64,000 nucleotides of DNA from Holothuria scabra. Lineage: Eukaryota > Echinodermata > Holothuroidea > Aspidochirotida > Holothuriidae. Both the position numbers and the translations under genes were made by a program. Positions 1 to 10,407 of the stretch are shown piece by piece (within the stretch, counting starts at the first letter, position 1; every line of letters starts with the position of its first letter). Below the pieces are notes generated by a model, which was not told the DNA's origin, made no database searches, and was given only the letters and a program-made list of their open reading frames with translations. The stretch lies in contig CM074188.1 of assembly GCA_037179385.1 (NCBI GenBank), forward strand, positions 24,259,318 through 24,323,317. Direction: 5' to 3'.

Positions 1-59
1 GGCATAAGCAAACAGGAGCATTTCAGTTTTGGGTTTTTCTTTCCCACAAAACGTAATTC

Positions 60-430
60 TGCCAAAAAGACTATCTAAGCAGTTAAGTGGAGCGCTACCA
101 TCAGTTGGCCCGGAGCGTGGAGAAAATTTCGAAAAATCAGACCCCTCAGATGGCCGGAAATAGCCCATACTTATACGAAGAATCTAAGCAGTCGCTTTCT
201 TCTTTTTTCGTTTGCAATGAAATGCTCAAAATAAGTTCGCAAACTGCAAAGTGAACAGAGAGTTATTAAGAAATACTTTGACCCGAAAAATGGGATTACC
301 TAAGATGAGCTCCACCATTGGTTGGCGCGGAGTGAAGAGAAAATTTTGAAAAATCTCGACCGCTCAGGTGGCCGAAAATTGCGTTTTCATGTTTGTAAAG
401 AGAATCTAAACAGTCCTAATTTTTAGATTT
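60..430 (+). repeat. REP-F dispersed repeat, two tandem units
   Basis: Two related units sit in tandem, near 87-260 and 300-430. Each has a core reading roughly 'ttggc.cggagcg..gagaaaatttt' followed by 'cagacc.ctcag.tggccg' and then 'gaatctaa.cagtc'. The same core recurs near 32936-33020 and 42350-42440, and on the other strand, again as a pair, near 58520-58860. No coding capacity and no terminal repeats were recognised. The element class is unknown. Confidence 0.55.
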
Positions 431-1924
431 TGCTTGCAATAATAAAAACATAATGGTATACCATTTTGTTAAGTGATCAGAAAAATTACCACATAAAATG
501 TACCAGTACCATTCGATTTGATGATCTTTTTGGAAAAAACAAATACAACGGAATTGAAAATATGCTAATATTTCTCCATTGTAAATCTTGGCTAACTTCA
601 AAATCCGTTGAATTCATGAAATTGTCTACATATGACTGTCCGAACTCTCAACTATAAATGATTTTACTCTAAACATCTTTTCATGCTAAACTATTGCTCA
701 CACCACCTGAAACTTCCGCTTCCCTGCCCCCGTCACATATGTCTATGCCGGCCGAGGAAAGAGTCTAAGGAATGGGCCCGTTCCTTTTGAGAATTCTTGA
801 AATGGTCGGTGTCGTTAAAGGCAATATGTGCCACAGGTGCTTCCTTTTGAAGCAAAATTTGGAACTTGACAAAAATTGCCATTTTTAGGAATTAAAGGAA
901 AAAAGCATAAAGAAATTTAGTTTAAGTTACTAGTTGTAAAATACTACATACGTAGACTGTGCTGTTTGCTTTTTGTATGACATGGCTGCCAACCAAGGAA
1001 AATATGAAACCATGTATTCAGTGGTACTGTGCATGCTTACCTTTCTTTTTACAACACGAAGTCATATATAGGCGCCGACTGATTTTCAGGGCAAAAAACA
1101 CTTCGTCGATCCTGGGGGAAGAGGGCAATCACCCACCAATGAAAATACTGGGGGCCGTGAGGTTTGCCCTAAATAATTTATGTAGATTAAAAAACAACAG
1201 CAACAATAAACAAAATATAGGCCTAACATTGTAGTATACAGATAACTTTAGGGCTACGGAAAACGTCAATTTTGGCATACTTTAAAGAATAGATAATACT
1301 GCATTTATAATATGAAATATGTCTTTTTTTGTGAGGTTCTGGTAGTTGGAAATTTTTGCCTAAATCCGCAAACTAGATCTACGCCCCTGTTTACCAGTCC
1401 ACTGTGGATAACATAACATAAAATCAACCTCTTCATCAAGAAGGAATCGGGCAATTGGTAGAACATTCACTGCAGAAATGTGGTTAAACCTTTTGACTGA
1501 AATTTACTACTTTTCGGACAGCATGTCACTGTGATTTTCACCAAGTGACACTCTACCCAGCCCCAACCGTCCAACCGTTAGGATACAATAGTTTTCTTGC
1601 TTCATACATACAAGTCAGAAGGCTAGAACATAAAAGGGGAAGGGATGTATGTATATCCAGGTAGAAAACCTATATGGGTTCTATTTGGGTTAACTCATAT
1701 GCAGAGGCGTTGATCTCGTTTGTGGATTATGGGGCACAACTTTTCCAATAGCCAGAATCCTGGATTGTTTCACGGACCAGACTTTTCTATAAGCAATCCA
1801 CCCACGCGAAAACAAGCGCACATACGTAAAATATAGATGGCGCATTGTATTATTTTGTTGTTAACAATCATGGGCTAAAATTGACGAGTCTTAAAATCAT
1901 CTGTATATATACCACAATATCATA
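431..1924. other. Intergenic, nothing recognised
   Basis: AT-rich sequence with only short chance reading frames, which lack recognisable protein motifs. No repeat shared with the rest of the window was seen. Confidence 0.5.
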
Positions 1925-1934
1925 CATGAGATCG

Positions 1935-2062
1935 ATTCTAGGTCGTGAGGTTGGTCAAGTGTTGTCCTTCAGTGGAAGTAATCGCTTCCTCGGGAAGCAG
2001 TTTAAAATTTGACTTCTCCGAACGGCCCCTTTGCCAGGGGTTCGGGAGGACTTTAGAAAAAT
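1935..2062 (+). mobile_element. SINE-U, 5'-truncated copy nested in another SINE-U
   Basis: This carries only the body and tail of SINE-U: 'ggtcgtgaggttggtcaag', then 'cgaacggcccctttgccag', then 'gggaggactttagaaaaa'. The U2-like head is missing. It is bounded by the 10-bp direct repeat catgagatcg at 1925-1934 and 2063-2072. The second copy of that repeat overlaps the first four bases of the next SINE's U2 head, so this copy appears to have inserted at the very 5' end of an existing SINE-U. Loss of the 5' end is typical of incomplete reverse transcription. Confidence 0.7.
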
Positions 2063-2068
2063 CATGAG

Positions 2069-2306
2069 ATCGCTCTTCGGCCTTTTGGCTAAGATCATGT
2101 GAAGTATATGTTCTTTTTATTCAGTCTAGAATGGAGCCATGCATGACAGACCATTGACGTAAATTGTCTGAGGGCCATGAAGTTGGTCAAGTATTTTCCT
2201 GCAGTGTACGTATAGCTTCTTTGGGAAGTAGCTATAGTTTGGTTTCGCCGAACGAGTCTTTGCCAGAGAGTAGGGAGGAATTTAGAAAAAGGACCCCTGC
2301 CCCTCG
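2069..2306 (+). mobile_element. SINE-U with U2 snRNA-derived head
   Basis: Bases 2069-2115 closely match the conserved 5' end of U2 snRNA, including 'cggccttttggctaagatca' and the following 'tatatgttctt'. The match stops there: the branch-site-pairing segment is already altered and the Sm site and later stem-loops of U2 are absent. The sequence instead runs into the non-U2 body also seen at 47262-47479 ('gaggttggtcaagt', 'tttggtttcg', 'gggagga..ttagaaaaa'). This is a retroposon using a snRNA head, not a functional U2 gene. The 3' boundary is less certain than in the 47-kb copy because no clear TSD was found at the right end. Confidence 0.75.
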
Positions 2307-3974
2307 TGTCGCTTTTGATCGTGACCCTTCGGGGCAGTTGTTGCTTGAGATTGTTTGCTCTAGTGCTCTCGGTGCTTCGGTTTTGTTTGTTTGGTGGTGG
2401 TGGTTTGGAGGAAAGAATTTTTTTTGGTCATTTTGCCTGTTGCTTTTTATCTGCCTGAATAATTGGGGCCCTATCATGGGAAGCCCTTATGCATGAGAGA
2501 TATTATAGTGTTAATCCAAATTTTTCCACATCTCGGCTGTTTTCATGGGCTCAAGAACTATCCTGCATGACTGCACTTAGTGTGCAGGCTTGGGTTATGT
2601 GGGCATATGACCGTTATTAATTCAGGGGGTAAAATCATATCGGTCCTAACGGGGCCAAGAAATGTTGCCCATAAGGGTCCCACATGGGATGTTACTTGGG
2701 TGTGAGCAACAACTGCCAATTAATTTATGAGGGTCCTATTTTCCGAAGCGATTGTTATGCAGCCAGCATAGCTTCTGGTATGCTTTCATCTACCTGTCTA
2801 CAGTAAGTGCAGTCAAACCGCCCTCGCAACAAGGAACAAATTTACCTTCACCTCGATGTAAATCTCGAAGTAAATACTTCCCATGTAATGTGTGTAACTG
2901 TTTCCATCAAAACAGGGAGCTGTCACTTGGCAAATAACAGAGCTCCCTGATTAACATAGTATAAGATCCCCATTCTCGAAATAGCAATAGGTAAACTTCC
3001 CATGTAGTTCCAAATAACATCTCCTTTATTTCATGGTGGAGGCAATCCAGGAAGGGTTCTGATGTATGCAAGTTGGCAGATCGAATTATTTGAGTTGGTT
3101 CTATTGTATGCGTGATGCAAAAGTAAATACCCGTGTTAGTATTGCAACTTTACTTTTGTCACAACGAAAGTCCTGGAATGGCGTTGGTTTGGGCGAAGCC
3201 TTCGGGCCCGACAGTTGAGGAGGGTAAAAGAATGAACAGATATACCAGTAGACTTTCTACTTCTCTGAAGATAATGCAAGGAACATATATTAGCTCGATA
3301 AAAAAGGGTTAAAGGGCCAAGTTGACGTAGACGAGGAGAGTCAGGGAGGCTGATTGTCCCCACATTTACCCAAGGTTAAAATTTCGGGCAGGAATCTGGC
3401 GAAAGTTCTTGCAGCCATTTTAATTTGAAAACTGCCCACATGGTTTTGATTACACAGAAAATGCCTAACCTAAAAAAAGATATGCCCGAAAAAGCGAAAA
3501 ACATCATAGTCGTTACATGATTCGGGCAGCTCAAAAATCCTTAAATTCGTGAGCTTTCATTGTCATGTGCAACTGAAACACTATATAGCTTAATTGCAAT
3601 CTACCCTGCCCCGAAAGCCGGATTCAAGCAGTCGTAACGAAAATCGGGTCGGCTGTTTTTTTAATTATTCACATGACATACAGTAGAGTGAGAATGTTTT
3701 CTCGGCATATAAGTCTGCCTGAACACTCATTTGAACCCATCTTGAAACGTGACATATTTTTAAAGGGCGTTAGCGTTAATATCGAGAGAGACAGAAGTCG
3801 GGAGTTCTTGCAGTGACAGAGAAAATTCCAAAATTTTATCAATTAAGTGGACCTTGCAACTGAATTCATCCATAAATCGGAATACAGGGTCGAAACATTA
3901 GCATTAGCATACTGCTTCCAAGTCCGTTGTGTAGTTTTTCCTCCAAGGCAGAGGAATAATAAGGCACTTCATCC
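2307..3974. other. Intergenic, one small hairpin, otherwise nothing recognised
   Basis: Apart from the hairpin at 2913-2949, no gene, splice-bounded exon with recognisable coding, or shared repeat was identified. A 110-residue frame running through SINE-U and beyond, starting at 2164, is a chance frame. Confidence 0.45.
2913..2949. repeat. Small hairpin, GGGAGCT stem
   Basis: 'cagggagct' (2913-2921) pairs exactly with 'agctccctg' (2941-2949) across a 19-nt loop. It is one of five such hairpins in the window; the others are at 31527, 43105, 57790 and 63782. Confidence 0.6.
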
Positions 3975-4220
3975 ACCGACTGCATAGTCATGTGGTTAGA
4001 ACATCCGCCTTGCAGCCGGTAGGTCTGGAGTTCGACCCCTGACCGAGTCAGAGCGAAGACTTTAAAAATGGAAGCTTCTGCCATTGTGTTTGGTGTTCAG
4101 CACAGGTAATGGAGTTGGGAAAACAAGCCAGTGACACAAATGGAAAAAAGGCCGTGTCCGGCTCGACTTACTCCAATTGGTTACAATTCAGCAATTTGAG
4201 CTATTGAAACTCCATCTAAT
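3975..4220 (+). mobile_element. SINE-T, tRNA-like head, near full length
   Basis: The head 'ccgactgcatagtcatgtgg' includes an A-box-like segment, and 'ggagttcgacccc' about 45 bases later resembles a Pol III B box. The shared SINE-T body follows: 'gaagactttaaaaatgga', 'aacaagccagtgac', 'ccggctcgactta' and the end 'actccatctaa'. Eight other copies or pieces lie in this window on both strands. Confidence 0.8.
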
Positions 4221-4970
4221 TGACTAACTTCATCCGTTGAAAGTGGTTTTTATCTGGGAATTATCTGATCACCTAGCAATTTTGCTGATTTTTTTTCTTA
4301 TTGCTTCTTTCTTATTTTTGGGAGCGAAAGTTCAAAATATGCGACTGCCTAGATTCTGCATACAAGGTTGGGAAATGTCATTTTCGGCTATCTGTGCCGA
4401 ATTTTCAAAATTTTCAAAATTGTCTGTACGTCCCGCACCAACAGATAGTCAGTCTCCGCTTATATAGTAATTCCAGCAGGATTGCTTTTTTTGTCGAAAA
4501 ATTTTCTACCCCCCTCCCCTCCAAACTGAAATGTTTCCGTATACAAGTTGAATGTGTACCCCAGGAAACCAAAAAAAGCAGCGTTGTTACCGTCCTAACA
4601 ACATTTAAATACTGATCTAATGGGTGAAAGGATAGATGAGCTACGAAGGAAATAAAAGTTTTCAGGAAAATAGACGAAAATATTCCCTTTGTAAGAGGAG
4701 CCGCGAAGCAACCCTCTTTTCCTCGAGTAAACAAAGTCAAAACTTCCAGTTTCTCGTAAGTCACAGTAGATGCTAACTGCTAGTAGACTATACCACCCAC
4801 ATTACTTTCACACGCATAGGATAATGTGCCCTATATACGAGCTTGAAGAGAATACGCGGCTAGGGTGAATATTTGAGATTTTCAAGAGGCCTACAGTTAA
4901 AGCAGCTATTTTGTTTGAATGGAGTTCTGCAATCTCTAAAGACCCATATATAGGCCTATAATACAATTGC
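4221..4970. other. Intergenic, possible degenerate REP-F near 4355-4440
   Basis: 'gaaatgtcattttcggctat' and 'tgtacgtcccgcacca' resemble REP-F in outline, but divergence is high. Nothing else was recognised. Confidence 0.35.
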
Positions 4971-5744
4971 AAGGGAAAGTTTAAGGAAAAGTTTAAGCAA
5001 AAGATTAATTTTCATTTGTGAACGAAGAACTAAATCTACTCAGTGGGGTGAAATTGCCATGCAAATCGGACATGTATTTCTTGAGATATCAGCAAATGAA
5101 GTTACTAGATTTGGGTTCCAAAGTTATTCTGAGGACAGCAGAGATCATTTCACTTCCGCACATTGGCTAGAGTCCCTTCAAAGGTACTCTAACACCGGCA
5201 AGCGTGTTTTTGAGGTATTAAAGTCGCTATTTCAGTGTTCTTCTAAGTGTCCATTTGGGACGTTTAGCTCCATAAGGGAGCAGAACTCCTCCGGGAGAAA
5301 ATGTTTGGTTTTCGCCCCTTGGTTCTTCGCCAGAGAGTCGAGGGGACTTTTAGAAAAAAATATTGGCAAGGAATGCTTTCTTTCCCTTTGTTTTTTCAGA
5401 CTGCTGTGTTGACCTTGACTTAAATAGGAGTAGGAGCTCCCATGGAGATTGCAAAGTTTGAAAAGTTCTCATGCAACTTATGCAATCACACTTCGGATAT
5501 GAGATCGTTGAGGAGAAAATAGGCTGTAAGGTTTAAAGAAAAATATAATATTGTCCATTAACGTGGGGGATATGATGTCATATGTGCTTGCTTCAAGTTC
5601 AATGTGTGTTGAAAATGTGACAAATTTACTTGTTCATTTTGAGAACCACACATCGGATTTCAATGCAAATTTCAACAAAATGCTTAGAATAAGTACCCCT
5701 CTAACATATTAAAACTTAAGACATGACCTTAAAACCTTCTTTAA
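4971..5744 (+). repeat. REP-C dispersed repeat, interrupted by SINE-V
   Basis: This is collinear with 41243-41835. Shared segments include 'aagtttaagcaaaa', 'gcaaatcggacatgtatttc', 'gatatcag.aaatgaagt', 'cttatgcaatcaca' and 'atgtgcttgcttcaagttc'. The right end reaches a TTAA at 5741-5744, as the 41-kb copy does. Relative to that copy it has an extra block at about 5168-5361, which is a SINE insertion. No protein coding was recognised and the terminal inverted repeats are weak, so the class is unresolved. Confidence 0.7.
5168..5361 (+). mobile_element. SINE-V inserted in REP-C
   Basis: This block is absent from the second REP-C copy. It is flanked by attggc at 5162-5167 and 5362-5367, consistent with a TSD. 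The body includes 'tccatttgggacgt', 'actcctccgggag', 'tttggttttcgcccc' and 'ttcgccagagagtcg', ending in a short A-run. The body matches 9089-9202. Its 3' portion resembles the tail of SINE-U. The head (to about 5250) differs from both the U2 head and the tRNA head and was not identified. Confidence 0.7.
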
Positions 5745-6167
5745 TTTTCACATACCTGGCAGAGTACCTGGTATAACAAACACGTAGCCTATACGACAAG
5801 TGCGTTCTCTCCTGCTAACCCAACCCCTCACGCACATATACGCGTTTGCGGCGCCTATCGGGGTCGGCACAATTTCCTAGTAAAGTGGGGATATGCTGTT
5901 CCTCCGAGTCAACCGGGGATAATCACATGTTACACACAAGGAAACTGGGGATGCCGAAAAAATCTACGCACACTTACTAAATACATTATAAGGTCTCAGT
6001 TTTTCCAAGGGTCCTTCATTTAGAGTAAAATATTCTCGCATTTATAGGACTCCTCTGGACTTATGATTTTAGAGGACCAATTCAGCGTCTGCCGCTAGTG
6101 TTCTGTATATGCTAGGGTTGCGAATTGTATACGAAGACATTTACGGTACATGCCGTCCATCATTACC
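5745..6167. other. Intergenic, nothing recognised
   Basis: No gene or shared repeat seen. Confidence 0.4.
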
Positions 6168-6460
6168 CAAAACTACAATTTCACAGGCAGTGAACAGAAA
6201 TTCTCAATTGGCTCAGCTCTTTGACTGACATCAAATTGAAAAATGCAGAGTGGTTCATGTAACACATGATCAGATGATGTACTGGGAGTGTTTTGATTGC
6301 ACATGCGGTACCGTCATGCTCCTCACTAGGGTATGAGGCCGTGAAGCAATAAACCAGCGTTTTGTATCGATAAGGATCAGTTTGAGACAGCTATATAGCT
6401 ATAAACCTATATGTCACCCTCCATTTGTCTTTTGACGCCCGCCATTAATTGCTATATCAA
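6168..6460 (-). repeat. Degenerate MITE-B copy
   Basis: Recognisable landmarks in order: 'acccaaaactacaattt', 'aattggctcagctctttgac', 'atgcagagt', 'gggagtgttttgatt', 'gaagcaataaac'. The end near 6460 has decayed, so terminal TTAA sites cannot be defined. Confidence 0.6.
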
Positions 6461-7234
6461 TTTCAGAAAGCGGTCCAATGTTTTCCTTTAATTTTTAACA
6501 CGTGTTCTTTTCCAGATGGACCTGTACACGAGTTTAAAATGTTGAAGTTTAAACGATAAGTTAACCGTCATAAATGGAACGACTCACGAACGAAAATGTT
6601 GCATAATTTTGAAAAAAATATTTATGGCTAATATATAGTAATACACAGATCAAAAGGGGTAACGATCTGAGTGTAAGTTCGGATGTGCTTTACGCTAAGT
6701 ATGTACGTGGGGTACTGGGCTGAAGTATGTTTTGTTCTCCTTCACCCAACATACTTTTCAAAGACAAATGTAAATTATTGGTGAAATGGACAATAAGCAG
6801 TTACCTATCCATCCATCCATATTTCTGTTTGTATGTGTGTATGTCTATCTGTCTGCCTGCCTACATATCTATCAATCTATCTACCTGCAGATATATGTAC
6901 TCAAAACAGGAAAGGAAGGAAGAAATGAACATCGCATTGCTTTTATGGATGTGAAAATGTCTCCCTCCTCTTCCCTCCACCCCTTTCTAGGACGGTGATG
7001 TGAGAAGGTTTCTATTTGGTGGAAAAACATAAGCCTTTTTTAGTCTCAACATAGCCTTTTTTAGTCTCAACAGTTGATCACTTCCTCACGTGGTCGCAGT
7101 GAGATGTTCATGGGCGAAAACACCCCTTTTAAGTATCACTGACTAATAACTAAAGATACACTGGCTGCGTGATATATGTTGTTTTAAAGCAAATCAAACA
7201 CTTCTCAACATTATGTATTGTTTCCTCTGCACAG
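6461..7234. other. Upstream flank or intron of PEX11
   Basis: A (ATCC/ATCT)-rich simple stretch lies at about 6810-6890. A 21-22 bp motif (cataagccttttttagtctc and a near copy) is tandemly duplicated at 7028-7071. The region was searched for the missing first PEX11 exon, about 56 coding bases ending in AG or CG before GT. No convincing candidate was found here or further upstream, so the exon may lie outside the window or be too short to spot by eye. Confidence 0.4.
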
Positions 7235-8111
7235 GTCATGCCAGTATGGCGGAAAGTGTGTTTGGTGGTCCTTGGAGCAGAGACAAGGCCACGAGGAGAT
7301 AACGAAGAAACTTAAACTTCTTGAAATGCATTTGGGAACCAGCAGAAAACGTAAGTATATATGCGTCTGAATCAAACGAAATGATGCCCTCTGCCCCCCC
7401 CCCCCCCATCCTTCCCATTGCTTGCTATTGACCTTTATATACCAACATCTTTCATTCTTTATGTTTCTTTTCGGTTTAGTTCTCAGAATCGCCAACAGTA
7501 TCAGCTTTCTTCAAGCAGCGTTTAAGAGTCTCCAAAAGGAAGACAAGGTTCTCGCGATACTCATCGCTCTTTCCAAGCTAAACTCAGCTTTGTACATGTT
7601 TTTTGATCATCTCATATGGGCTCACCGAGTCGGACTTGTTCAAGTCGACACAAAGTACTACTCCAAAATTTCAAATCGGTTTTGGCTGACAACATTATTG
7701 CTTAATCTTTCAAGAGACCTATACGAATTCTTAATACTATTCAATGACCTTTCCGAAATGGCAAAAGAGTGTGGAGAACCATCAAATTTTAATGGGTTAC
7801 AAAAAACGACTGTTAATCAGCCTATCAACAACAATAATCATGTCAACGGTATTTCAAGAAGGCGTGTCAGCTGGCAGAGTGATGTTGAAGTTAGACATAC
7901 ATATCAACTTGGACCCCAGAATTTACTTGGAATTGTTTGGAGTGATCGAAAAGAAGTAGTTCTTGATACCATTAGAAACCTATGTGATCTCTTTTTACCC
8001 GCCTCTTCTTTGGGTTACATAAACCTGAATCCGGGTCAGCAAGGAATGTTTGGTCTTATCTCGTCTCTGATTGGCTTAATAGGAGTTTGGGATAGTCGAT
8101 ACAAACTTTGA
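7235..8111 (+). CDS. PEX11: Peroxisomal membrane protein PEX11 (alpha/beta type), exons 2 and 3
   Basis: PEX11 proteins are peroxisomal membrane proteins that elongate the membrane and recruit fission machinery during peroxisome proliferation. Two exons are seen: 7235-7350, after the acceptor tttcctctgcacag, and 7480-8111, ending in TGA. They join in phase (aaa c|tt), giving 'GTSRKLLRIANSISFLQAAF', which matches the PEX11 'GRKLLRLGN' region. Exon 2 gives 38 residues beginning SCQYGGKCVWWSLE, aligning with the 'AQYAC' helix region. Exon 3 gives 210 residues with 'SKLNSALYMFFDHLIWAHRV', 'LLLNLSRDLYEF' and a C-terminal 'IRNLCDLFLPASSLGY' followed by the hydrophobic 'GMFGLISSLIGLIGVW'. The variable linker contains a run of four Asn where vertebrate PEX11B has glycines. 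Adding about 19 residues for exon 1 gives roughly 267 residues, near the vertebrate sizes (about 250-260). The start codon is missing, so the gene is partial in this annotation. Identification is secure; alpha versus beta orthology is not. Confidence 0.93.
7351..7479 (+). other. PEX11 intron (129 bp)
   Basis: The donor gtaagta (7351) and the acceptor ttcttttcggtttag (ending 7479) are near consensus, with a pyrimidine-rich tract and a short C-run in between. Splicing here restores the conserved RKLLRIAN peptide. Reading on from the ATG at 7422 would replace exon 2 with intron-derived residues. Confidence 0.9.
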
Positions 8112-8547
8112 AAAAGGTTATCTAATTGCGTCAACGTGCACCAAAATATCCTGGAAACCATTTGGTCTTTCTTTCTTGTGAAAATAATGTCTCCAAGGTC
8201 ACCTAACTTTGAAGAATTTCTCCAAAAATGACCTGGGCATGCACCCTAGATATGAATCAACTGTAGTCGCTTTTACAAGTCTGTAGATGGTTTTTTCTCG
8301 AATGAGACTATCGTAAATGTTTGGGATTGTACCCCCTCTTTAAAGCAGGTAGTGACTATTCTTTTCAATACGTGCATTGTATTCTTTAACAGCAAGAAAG
8401 CATGTTCCATCCCCCAGACCCCACCCCTTCTAAACATTACTGTTCAGATTATATTTAAATGGGTATTTAAAGTGTAACCAGGGTTTGGTAACATGTAAGT
8501 GTAGAGGCCATATGACTAATGAATATTACAGGTTGTTTAAGTGATGT
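8112..8547. other. PEX11 3' flank / probable 3' UTR
   Basis: No canonical AATAAA occurs directly after the stop codon. The first one seen is at 8823-8828, beyond a transposon arm, so the true 3' end is unknown. Confidence 0.4.
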
Positions 8548-9511
8548 ACACTCAAAAAAGTGTTGGGCAAAATACAAAATGCCCAACATGGGCAAATTAT
8601 TGCCCAACAAATGGGTACCCATATTGTTGGGCAAATTATGGTTGGGCAAAATCCAGGTGTTGGTAAAAGGTGTTGGGCAAGTTTTAAAGGACCCAACAGT
8701 TGGGTAATATGTAATTGACCAGTCAGATGATTAGTTAAAGATCAGTTAAGTTTTACAGATAATTATTGTAATATAAGTGGTTCATTATAAGAACTCATGG
8801 TTGAATAAGGTTGTATTTGGTAAATAAAAGGCTAACGGCAGAATAGCAGTAAAAATCTGGACGAAAGTACTTTAAGAGCAATGGTCGCATAGAAAAAAGA
8901 AGTTTTCATTGCTACATAATCAATGGGAGAAGAAATACAAAGTTCACGATTGAGTTTATACTTTAAACTACATATTTCACTGTTTACCTATCAAGTGCAT
9001 CGTCGCTGGTGCTCCCAACCGGTGGCTTCTGTTCTATTCAGCCAGTCTAGAGCAGGACCACTCAGTGTTTGCCCTTTGGAGGGCGTACTTGTCCATTTGG
9101 GACGTTAAGCTCCTTTAAGGGAGCACAACTCCTCCGGGAGTAATTGTTTGGTTTTCGCCCCTTGGCTCTTCGCCAGAGAGTCGTGGGGTCTTCTAGAAAA
9201 AAGGTGCCTCTTGGAAGATAAACGGTGTATGTGTTAGGGTACCTTGTAATTATATATCAGATTATATTGAAATTATTGAAATCCAAACAAGCACCCATCA
9301 TACTGGATAGTTGTATTGCCCAACAGTTGGGAGGACACATATATACCCAGTGTTGGTTAAAAGTTGGTCATTCAGTAGTGCCCAACTACTGGGTAGTTGC
9401 ATTGCCCAACACCATTTGCCCAACACTTTGCCCAATTGTTGGGAGGACACATATATACCCAGTGTTGGTAAAAAGTTGGGCAAATATTTGCCCAATATTT
9501 TTTAGAGTATA
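8548..9511. mobile_element. Probable foldback element with TTGGGCA-repeat arms
   Basis: The left arm (8548-8705) starts 'cactcaaaaaagtgttgggc' and contains the motif ttgggca many times. The right arm (9298-9511) contains the reverse complement tgcccaa many times and ends 'gcccaatattttttagagta', the mirror of the left terminus. Treating the two as ends of one element of about 960 bp is an inference. The interior has no recognised coding and contains a SINE-V. The termini resemble those of the foldback at 15327-15566. Confidence 0.5.
9047..9202 (+). mobile_element. SINE-V copy
   Basis: From 9089 on it matches the 5-kb copy: 'tccatttgggacgttaagct', 'actcctccgggag', 'tttggttttcgcccc', 'cttcgccagagagtcg', then a short A-run. 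The region before 9089 differs from the 5-kb copy except for a shared ctagag start, so the 5' boundary is approximate. Confidence 0.65.
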
Positions 9512-10407
9512 TTACCTATGAGCTGAATGCCATTTCAGTCCAGTCAAATTGTGATCACCCAAAACACATAAACAGCTGAAACTGGGTCTTAAATGTGACG
9601 AATGCTAATTAAGCAAATCAGACATTACCACGAATGATTAGAAAATGTAAACATGTTCTTTACTTGTTGCTAGACCTTGAAAAATGAGTATAGACACTAA
9701 AAGAAAATGTCCATCTTCTCATATCTTGAGATACAGAATATGACGCCATTTTAAATTTATGAAAATTAGCTAGACATGACCAAAATGACCAAATGGTATG
9801 AAAATGTTCCAAACGTATTATTTGACCTTGAAAATATGCGTAAAGACACAATGATAAATAAATCTCCGTGTTTCCCATATCTTGAAATATAAGCAAGGGA
9901 AAAATTGAAAGGCGTCCATTTAATATATGCAAATTAGGAACTCATCCACTTTGTTGATCTTAGTAAACATTTTTATGTAACCATCTCTTAGCTATTCCAT
10001 ACAAAATACAGGTATTTTGATTTGTATTACAATTTGTATGGAGTTTATACATACTTTTGCATATCTTGACTGGACTATTTTTGCCACACTTTAAATTCGA
10101 CAAAACTTGGACTTTCAACGTGCAAAACTTTTCTCTGTTTCCATTTTATGTTTGCACTTTTGCTATTAATAATTCTCACAAACATTATTCTTCAGTTAAA
10201 TGTAATCATGAAGGGCATTGATTCTCTTTGCTTGGTTTTTACTTTGGCTAGAAACAGTGAATTTTACACGTTGTCATGGTAAAATTGTACTTGGTTTCAA
10301 TTTAGGTCTCAAAAAACCTTCGATACCGGGGACCATTCTTTATAATTACAAAAAAATACTCTATTAAGGCATTCGTGAAATACCCCCATAGCATTATGCA
10401 ATCTTAT
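9512..10407. other. Intergenic, nothing recognised
   Basis: Contains two loosely similar stretches near 9665-9760 and 9825-9920 ('gaccttgaaaa..gagtatagaca' and 'gaccttgaaaatatgcgtaa'). These suggest an old local duplication of about 160 bp. Confidence 0.35.

Noticed and set aside
2069..2115. Functional U2 snRNA gene
   Set aside because: Only the 5' ~45 nt match; the Sm site and 3' stem-loops are missing. The same head-body join recurs at 47 kb with a TSD.
7422..7479. ATG at 7422 as the PEX11 start
   Set aside because: It lies in the intron. Splicing from 7350 to 7480 restores the conserved PEX11 peptide, and exon 2 supplies the expected preceding helix.
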